In this document: one piece after another, positions 29,099 through 34,637 of the stretch | Layout of the letters: each line of letters starts with the position of its first letter | Position numbering within the stretch: position 1 is the stretch's first letter | From: an uncultured Selenomonadaceae bacterium | GTDB taxonomy: Bacteria; Bacillota; Negativicutes; Selenomonadales; Selenomonadaceae | Assembly (NCBI GenBank): GCA_905235425.1 | Contig: CAJOKY010000002.1 | Coordinates: 1 to 34,637, forward strand | Direction of reading: 5' to 3' | Length of the DNA: 34,637 nt | Notes under the pieces: generated by a model | What the model was told of the DNA's origin: nothing | The model's input: the letters and a program-made list of their open reading frames with translations, nothing else | Databases searched by the model: none | Translations under genes and position numbers: made by a program

Positions 29099-29704
29099 AT
29101 GTTTGATATTCAAAGATTTGCAGACGGTGCTGAAGGTGGCACTGAAACTCAGCAACAGCAACAAGCGCCGGTAGAAAACACTGAAACGCAAGATGTTGAA
29201 GAGCAGAAACAAGAATCTAAGCCGGAAGTTGACATTGACGCCAAAATTGCAGACGCTTTAACAAAAGCACAAAGAAGTTTTGAAGAAATGCTTAAAAAGC
29301 GTGAGGCGGCGGCAAAGAAAGAGGCGGAGCGCCTTTCTAAGCTTAGCGATGAAGAACGCCAAAAAGCTGAAATTGAAAACGGGCGCAAGGAACTTGAATT
29401 GCGGGAGAAGGAACTGCAACGCAAAGAGCTTATGCTTGAAATGACTAAGGTGCTTGCAGAACGCAAAATTCCTATTCAATTTATGGATTATCTCATTGCT
29501 GATGACAGCGAATCAACGCTTAACAGAATCACAACATTTGAGAAAAAATATAAATCGGTGATTGAAACTGCCGTAAATGAAAAGCTTAAAGGCAAAATAC
29601 CGCCGGCTACTGCAGGAAATAAAATGCAATCTACAGGTAACACACCGCGTGTTAAAGACGGTTTTATGAAAATTATTGCAGACAACCAAGTTAAGAGAGG
29701 TTAA
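29099..29704 (+). CDS. Phage scaffold / minor structural GP20-like protein
   Basis: MFDIQRFADGAEGGTE..., central Lys/Glu coiled coil, C-terminal GNTPRVKDGFMKIIADNQ; position after head genes. Confidence 0.8.
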   Translation: MFDIQRFADGAEGGTETQQQQQAPVENTETQDVEEQKQESKPEVDIDAKIADALTKAQRSFEEMLKKREAAAKKEAERLSKLSDEERQKAEIENGRKELELREKELQRKELMLEMTKVLAERKIPIQFMDYLIADDSESTLNRITTFEKKYKSVIETAVNEKLKGKIPPATAGNKMQSTGNTPRVKDGFMKIIADNQVKRG

Positions 29705-29708
29705 TACC

Positions 29709-29918
29709 GTGAAGAAAATATTTATTAGCCAACCGATGAACGGCAAGACAGATGAGGAAATCGCAGAACAACGTAAAAAAGCCGTTATGATAATGAATAA
29801 TTATTTTGAAGAAAAAATCGAAGTGATTGATTCGATTATCACGGACGCGCCTAAAAATGCCAAGCCTTTGTGGTATCTCAGCAAAAGTCTTGGTTTTTGT
29901 TATACCGCCGAGAACTAA
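29709..29918 (+). pseudogene. DUF4406-like phage protein fragment
   Basis: VKKIFISQPMNGKTDEEIAEQRKKAVM...VIDSIITDAPKNAKPLWYLSKSLG then abrupt change. Confidence 0.6.
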
Positions 29919-30249
29919 AACTGAAACGGTTGAACAAGAAATTGATGATGACGGCAATCCTGAAACTCCACCACTAATTACGCAGGTAGAAGTTACAACT
30001 GATTCGACTATACAGCAAGCGGACGCCTTGAAAAATGCTGCAACTTTGAAATTCAATTATATTTGCCACCCTACAGGAAGTGCGCAAGACCAAAACGATT
30101 TGGCAGAATGGATTAAATTACAACGCCGTACAAAATATAAAACTATTAAAGGAATTGTTGCCAATTTCGATGCTGATTCTTACGGGGTTATTAATTTTAC
30201 TACAGAGTATAAAGGAAAAATATCAATGAAACAAAAAGTGCTCCGATAG
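29893..30249 (+). pseudogene. Phage tail sheath protein fragment
   Basis: PPRTKTETVEQEIDDDG...ATLKFNYICHPTGSAQDQNDLAEWIKLQRRTKYKTIKGIVANFDADSYGVINFTTE. Confidence 0.65.
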
Positions 30250-30411
30250 CTATAAAAGTTTCAAAAGAAAACGGTGAAACTTACGACTTTTATATTGGAG
30301 TTCACGGCACTGAAAATTTCAATAAATATTTTTATGCACCTAAAATCGATATCTCTGAATATCATTAATAGACAAAGGTACTTGGCAATCTTCAGAGTGC
30401 TTATTGAAACG

Positions 30412-30949
30412 GCAGCTGTACAGTAGAAGACCTACCGGTAAAACGCAAGTCGCGTATATCTGAACGTCGTGAAAAGCTGGACGGCTATGTCACGTACAAA
30501 GATTGGCTCTGCAGAAGGCTAAGGATGCCGAATTCGCGGCGTCTAGGGCGCAAATTGCCAATAAACCGCAAGTCACGGATAATAATGCAAAAAATGAAAG
30601 AATCCTTGCAAAACTAGAAGAGACGCGAGCAGAATTACACTTCAAAGGTCAGATTGTATATCCACCGCCAAAATTTGACTTATCTAAATTTACTTTTGAT
30701 ATTGAACACGCACAAGGCGGGAGACACCCGCATAACGTCACTGAAGAAGACGCGCGAAATTTTATAGAAAACGCATATTTTGCAATATATTCACTCAAGG
30801 CGGAAAGTTATAATGATTATGGTAAAGGTGGCGGAGCATTTGTACAGCCCAATCACAAGAAAATCTGAACAGCATTTAAATCTGACGAGTATAACCCTAA
30901 ATTTCAGAGATTGATTGAGGTGTTTGAAAATGAAATCAGAGAAACGTGA
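30412..30949 (+). pseudogene. Orphan MuF-type C-terminal cassette A (nuclease-like tip), frameshifted with an in-frame TGA
   Basis: GSCTVEDLPVKRKSRISERREKLDGYVTYKDW / KAKDAEFAASRAQIANKPQVTDN...FDIEHAQGGRHPHNVTEEDARNFIENAYFAIYSLKAESYNDYGKGGGAFVQPNHKKI*TAFKSDEYNPKFQRLIEVFENEIRET*. Confidence 0.65.
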
Positions 30950-31121
30950 CAAAGATTTGTATTGCCCAATATTGTCAAATAAAATTCCAATAGAAACGTG
31001 TAGTGACGTTGCCAATGTAGCAGAGGATTTTCACCCAGAACGATTTGCGCCTGAAGAATTTCGTAAAGTTGTTGGTTATAAAAGTATTTGTCAAAAGTGC
31101 CATAACAACCAGTACAATTAA
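30930..31121 (+). CDS. Candidate immunity protein of cassette A
   Basis: MKSEKRDKDLYCPILSNKIPIETCSDVANVAEDFHPERFAPEEFRKVVGYKSICQKCHNNQYN; overlaps toxin 3' end by 20 nt. Confidence 0.5.
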   Translation: MKSEKRDKDLYCPILSNKIPIETCSDVANVAEDFHPERFAPEEFRKVVGYKSICQKCHNNQYN

Positions 31122-31175
31122 ACAATGTCTTGAAATAAATGATAAAAATATTAAGTGGTTTTGTAAGGAAGTCAA

Positions 31176-31457
31176 GTGATGTTGTCGTTAAAAGAGGCAA
31201 TTAAAATTGTTAAAGAAAATATCCCTGAACATCAAATCCTTCGTAAATCTTATGCCGAAGCGCAAGGAAAGTACCTTTTTGTAGCTGAAAATTCACAAGG
31301 AATGATTCCACCTGGGGGGTTTTGTTGGACAGTAAATAAAAAAACAGGTGAATGTAAGTTTGAATTTCTTGAACGCGAATCGCAGAATTTAAAACGTCGT
31401 TTTCCGATTTCTTTTTATCCGATAAAGGGGTACAAAAAAATAGAATTGACAGAATAG
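31176..31457 (+). CDS. Small immunity-like protein
   Basis: MMLSLKEAIKIVKENIPEHQILRKSYAEAQGKYLFVAENSQG...FCWTVNKKTGECKFEFLE; stop abuts cassette B. Confidence 0.5.
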   Translation: MMLSLKEAIKIVKENIPEHQILRKSYAEAQGKYLFVAENSQGMIPPGGFCWTVNKKTGECKFEFLERESQNLKRRFPISFYPIKGYKKIELTE

Positions 31458-31750
31458 CGTCACTACCCGCCCCTGCCTCCGCGTTGCCGCTGAAATGATA
31501 AATGGTATATTTGGCACGACGAAAGGATCCACGAAAACAAGACCAATCCTTAACTATGGAAGAAAAAGCACGGCAAGCTTTTGAACTTAGAAACACCTAT
31601 CGTACTCAAGCTAGGCAGTTAATGGCAGGTGAAGAGATGAGGCGGAAACTTGAAAACGAACATCCCAATCCTATTTGGGAAGAAAAAATTGCCGATAAAA
31701 AGGTTATAAAGTCAAACAAAAATGTCAATAAAAAATTAGGGATGGAGTGA
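31458..31750 (+). pseudogene. Orphan MuF-type C-terminal cassette B
   Basis: RHYPPLPPRCR* (31458-31493, cf. NYPPLHPRCR of the MuF core) then LARRKDPRKQDQSLTMEEKARQAFELRNTYRTQARQLMAGEEMRRKLENEHPNPIWEEKIADKKVIKSNKNVNKKLGME. Confidence 0.65.
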
Positions 31751-32043
31751 TTGACACGAAAAGGTACACTTATATCATTAGTTATGAACCCAACGAGGAA
31801 TATTTCCAAGAAATCTGCAGGCGGATAAAAAACCTTAATGGTACCAAAGCCGAAGAATTGCTTAAGGATGTAGACGGTAGTTTATATCAAATGTATCATT
31901 GTGCATATGGAGATGCTGAAGTGTGTATGTCCTATTATTTTGATAATGAAGTACGTGTGGATGCTGATTTTGAATTAGAATGGTACTTAAGGTGGAAGTG
32001 GTTTAAAAAAAACCCTCGTGAAGAGGTGCCTAAAACAAATTAG
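31747..32043 (+). CDS. Candidate immunity protein of cassette B
   Basis: GTG start, GTGA overlap with cassette B stop; 98-aa acidic MIDTKRYTYIISYEPNEEYFQEICRRIKNLNGTKAEELLKDVDGSLYQMYHC. Confidence 0.6.
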   Translation: MIDTKRYTYIISYEPNEEYFQEICRRIKNLNGTKAEELLKDVDGSLYQMYHCAYGDAEVCMSYYFDNEVRVDADFELEWYLRWKWFKKNPREEVPKTN

Positions 32044-32052
32044 CAAAACCGC

Positions 32053-32312
32053 GCGGTGTTTGAAGATTGGTATAAGTCTCTAGGCTGTATAGAAATGGTT
32101 TGTAATGGGGAACTCTTAAATTGCCGTTTGCGAAAATTGCCGCTCCGGAAGATATAGGAAGAATCGATTTATTGCCGAAAGCCTTTGTTGACGAGGAACA
32201 ACTTTTAAGAACAGTAATTCACGAAGGTTGTCACGTTAAACAGTTTAAAAAGTACGGTTCGTCATATGTGCAAGAAAATCAAATGCTAATAAAAAAAATT
32301 GCTTACAGCTAA
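32053..32312 (+). pseudogene. Orphan cassette C: second HExxH (HEGCH) metallopeptidase-like tip fragment
   Basis: FVDEEQLLRTVIHEGCHVKQFKKYGSSYVQENQMLIKKIAYS*; upstream frame AVFEDWYKSLGCIEMVCNG. Confidence 0.6.
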
Positions 32313-32354
32313 GAAGATTTCTTTTTTAGAATGGTAAAAAAGCGAGGGTAGATA

Positions 32355-32603
32355 ATGTCCAGGCACGATAAATGGATAAAATTACTTAGCGATTTTGCAA
32401 GAGGACGCAAAGTTAGTTGTCCGAATTGTGGTTCATATAGGTTAAAAGACGCTTATATTGAGTTGGGTGAACAACGCGGATGGGGTGCTTTGTGGTGTGA
32501 AGATTGCAAAGAAGGCTTGGCACTTTCCAGAGTGAATTTAATTGACGATACATTACGTTCTAAAATTATGCCTTCTATCCCTAATGACTTGAAATTTGTT
32601 TGA
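32355..32603 (+). CDS. Zn-ribbon-containing small protein, candidate immunity protein of cassette C
   Basis: MSRHDKWIKLLSDFARGRKVSCPNCGSYRLKDAYIELGEQRGWGALWCEDCKEGLAL (CPNC...CEDC). Confidence 0.55.
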   Translation: MSRHDKWIKLLSDFARGRKVSCPNCGSYRLKDAYIELGEQRGWGALWCEDCKEGLALSRVNLIDDTLRSKIMPSIPNDLKFV

Positions 32604-32655
32604 AAGTTGTTTATAAGTCATCGGCACTCTCCAAATTTCTTTTTTTTAACCTGTT

Positions 32656-32860
32656 GCTGTACAGTAACCGCGGCACTCGGTGAAGATTTACCGATAAAAC
32701 GCATGTATCGTATATCTGAGTGCCGTAAAAAATACCAGCCGAAATGAAGTATTCCGATTGGAAGTCGGTATACTTCAAAAAGGAAAAATCTGTTGAGACG
32801 TGGAAATGTGATCTGATAGCTGTTTCAAAATTATTCTTACCTCCAAATGTCAAAGTTAAA
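32656..32860 (+). pseudogene. Orphan MuF linker cassette D, truncated
   Basis: CTVTAALGEDLPIKRMYRISECRKKYQPK then (1-nt shift) MKYSDWKSVYFKKEKSVETWK; matches cassette A linker and the intact MuF linker MKYSDYESVYIKKEKSLETWK. Confidence 0.7.
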
Positions 32861-33060
32861 CGACACTATTATTCGCATTTCAAGTAGAATGCAAGTACTA
32901 GCTATAAAAGCAATTCTGCGATCACGGTTCAGTTTTTGCAAGAAACATTCGAGAAGATGCCATTTATTGTACTGGTCTTTATGCAATGGAATAATAATTT
33001 GGCGATTTGTACCCTGCACTTATCACAATCATAAGCCGTATCAGCCATAACTTAGCCGGC
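32837..33060 (-). pseudogene. IS5-family transposase C-terminal remnant
   Basis: Minus frames VMADTAYDCDKCR and YNKWHLLECFLQKLNRDRRIAFIASTCILLEMRIIVSFNFDIW. Confidence 0.65.
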
Positions 33061-33254
33061 ATCTAGATACCATTTCACCCACTTAGACGCTATTATACAC
33101 AAACTCTTGATTTCTTGAAACTTATTCAACATCCCCTAATCAATGTCAAAGTTAATCCTGCAAATTTTTTGCAAATTACAAGCATTTTGCGCATATACAC
33201 GCTATCGAAAAACTTTTGTTCCTACCATTGAATATATTTTTATTAGGTGAGAAA

Positions 33255-34484
33255 ATGACCACACTGAGAAAACATTTCTTTTGCCTGTTACTCCTTATCG
33301 CATTTTTTTTGACAGAGCAAACTGCATTAGCCGCCGACACTTCCGTTATTCTCGGAGACATGCAGACGGAAAAATATTTGCCTATGCTAACCGGCAAACG
33401 AGTAGCGCTTTTTTGTAACCATACAGCCAGAATAGGCAATGAACATCTTTTGGACGTACTCTTAAAAGAGGGGCAACAAGTAACCGCCCTATTCTCTTCG
33501 GAACATGGAATTAGAGGGGACATTCCGGCGGGAGATCCCGTAGATAGCGGCACGGATTCAAAAACAGGAATCCCTATCCTATCACTCTACAATAAAAATA
33601 CCGTTATGCCTGCTGAAGAAGACATGGAAAAGTTCGATGTGCTGGTTATTGATATTCAAGATGTAGGGCTAAGGTATTACACTTATTACATAGCCGTCTG
33701 CAATTTAATTGAGGCTTGCTCGGTTTATGACAAGGAAGTTATTTTACTTGACAGACCAAATCCTAACGGTCATTATGTAGATGGACCGATTTTAGACATG
33801 AGTTTAAAAAGCCATATCGGACGCCTTCCAATACCGACGGTGCATGGTATGACATTGGGTGAACTTGCCAACATGGCTATTGGCGAAAGATGGCTAAAAC
33901 TACCAAATAAGCCCAAATTTACCGTGATTCCCTGTCTGAACTACACCCACCAAACTCCCTACACTTTACCGATACCGCCTTCGCCTAATCTGCCAAATAT
34001 GAAGTCCGTTTATCTATACGCCTCACTCTGCCCTTTTGAAGGTACAGAAGTAAGCGTAGGGCGTGGGACGCGGCATCCTTTTCAGTGCTTTGGAGCACCT
34101 GCGCTTAAAAATTATTATTACTATAAATTCACCCCCAAAAGCCTTAAAACCGCACCCAATCCTCCATTTTTGAGTGAAGTCTGTTACGGCGTAGATTTTC
34201 GTAGTGAAAAAGAACTTAAATTGCGGGATAAGGGAATGGATCTCTACCATGTGGTTGAGGCATATAAAGCTTACAAAGAACAGGGACTTGGAGAAAAATT
34301 TTTTATAAAATTTAAAACCGAGTCGGGCAAAGAATTAGAAATTTTTGATCTTTTAATAGGGCAAGCCTATGTGCGTGAATCAATTCTCGCCGGAAAGAGT
34401 GCCAAAGAAATCAGAGACATGTGGCAGGAAGATGTAAAACGTTTCAAGGAACAGCGGCGCCCATATCTCCTGTACGCCGAATAA
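33255..34484 (+). CDS. namZ: Secreted DUF1343 / NamZ-like exo-beta-N-acetylmuramidase
   Basis: Signal peptide MTTLRKHFFCLLLLIAFFLTEQTALAA; GKRVALFCNHTAR, LFSSEHGIRGDIPAGDPVDSGTDSKTGIPILSLY, DIQDVGLRYYTY, LLDRPNPNG. Confidence 0.9.
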   Translation: MTTLRKHFFCLLLLIAFFLTEQTALAADTSVILGDMQTEKYLPMLTGKRVALFCNHTARIGNEHLLDVLLKEGQQVTALFSSEHGIRGDIPAGDPVDSGTDSKTGIPILSLYNKNTVMPAEEDMEKFDVLVIDIQDVGLRYYTYYIAVCNLIEACSVYDKEVILLDRPNPNGHYVDGPILDMSLKSHIGRLPIPTVHGMTLGELANMAIGERWLKLPNKPKFTVIPCLNYTHQTPYTLPIPPSPNLPNMKSVYLYASLCPFEGTEVSVGRGTRHPFQCFGAPALKNYYYYKFTPKSLKTAPNPPFLSEVCYGVDFRSEKELKLRDKGMDLYHVVEAYKAYKEQGLGEKFFIKFKTESGKELEIFDLLIGQAYVRESILAGKSAKEIRDMWQEDVKRFKEQRRPYLLYAE

Positions 34485-34510
34485 TTATTGGCAGTGACAG
34501 GCAAAAAATT

Positions 34511-34536
34511 ATCCTCCAAACGCGGAGGATTTTTTT
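34511..34536 (+). terminator. Rho-independent terminator after namZ
   Basis: ATCCTCC-aaacgc-GGAGGAT-TTTTTT. Confidence 0.85.
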
Positions 34537-34637
34537 AACTTGACAATGTTAATATAATAATTATGCAAAAATGTTTAGAAAATTTTTATTTTTTCATGGA
34601 GTTAAGTGAATGGAAAATTTTTTGTCTGCAAAAAAGA

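Noticed and set aside
29149-29746. Minus-strand ORFs antisense to the scaffold gene
   Set aside because: Ser/Phe-rich shadows of a coiled-coil gene.
23565-32600. Self-targeting of the resident prophage by array spacers
   Set aside because: No convincing match seen by eye in either orientation, but this was not exhaustive; a real alignment is needed.
1-34637. tRNA, tmRNA or rRNA genes
   Set aside because: No cloverleaf or rRNA-like segment recognised.

Overview
Accessory/defence-rich window, probably from a Negativicutes-like Firmicute (taxonomic guess only). Left to right: (1) a type I-C CRISPR array with 29 repeats of 33 bp and 28 complete spacers, truncated at the window start and transcribed on the minus strand, plus a complete minus-strand cas3-cas5-cas8c-cas7-cas4-cas1-cas2 operon with a well-supported internal cas11c start; (2) decayed mobile DNA (IS5-like N-terminal remnant, MobA/MobL relaxase relic) and an AAA15 ATPase + RloB-like (AbiL/RloAB-like) pair with a frameshifted second gene; (3) a 69-bp tandem-repeat LRR (BspA-like) gene split by one missing base; (4) an operon of HTH regulator, N6-adenine MTase (two homopolymer frameshifts), C5-cytosine MTase, McrB-like GTPase, LlaJI-like endonuclease and an unknown gene; (5) a topoisomerase III relic and an Rpn-family nuclease; (6) a degraded prophage head-morphogenesis region with an apparently intact MuF-type head protein carrying an HExxH C-terminal domain, followed by at least four displaced MuF-style C-terminal cassettes (A-D), most with adjacent small immunity-like ORFs. 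The cassettes' 5' boundaries fall at or next to the conserved 'PPLxPRCR(s)TV' end of the MuF core; (7) an IS5-like C-terminal remnant and a secreted DUF1343/NamZ-like exo-muramidase. Best candidates for undescribed biology: the MuF toxin-tip cassette array, and the mixed-chemistry (m6A + m5C) LlaJI/McrB-like restriction operon with an unknown accessory gene and a palindromic operator inside its promoter. All family calls are from reading by eye; no database search was run.
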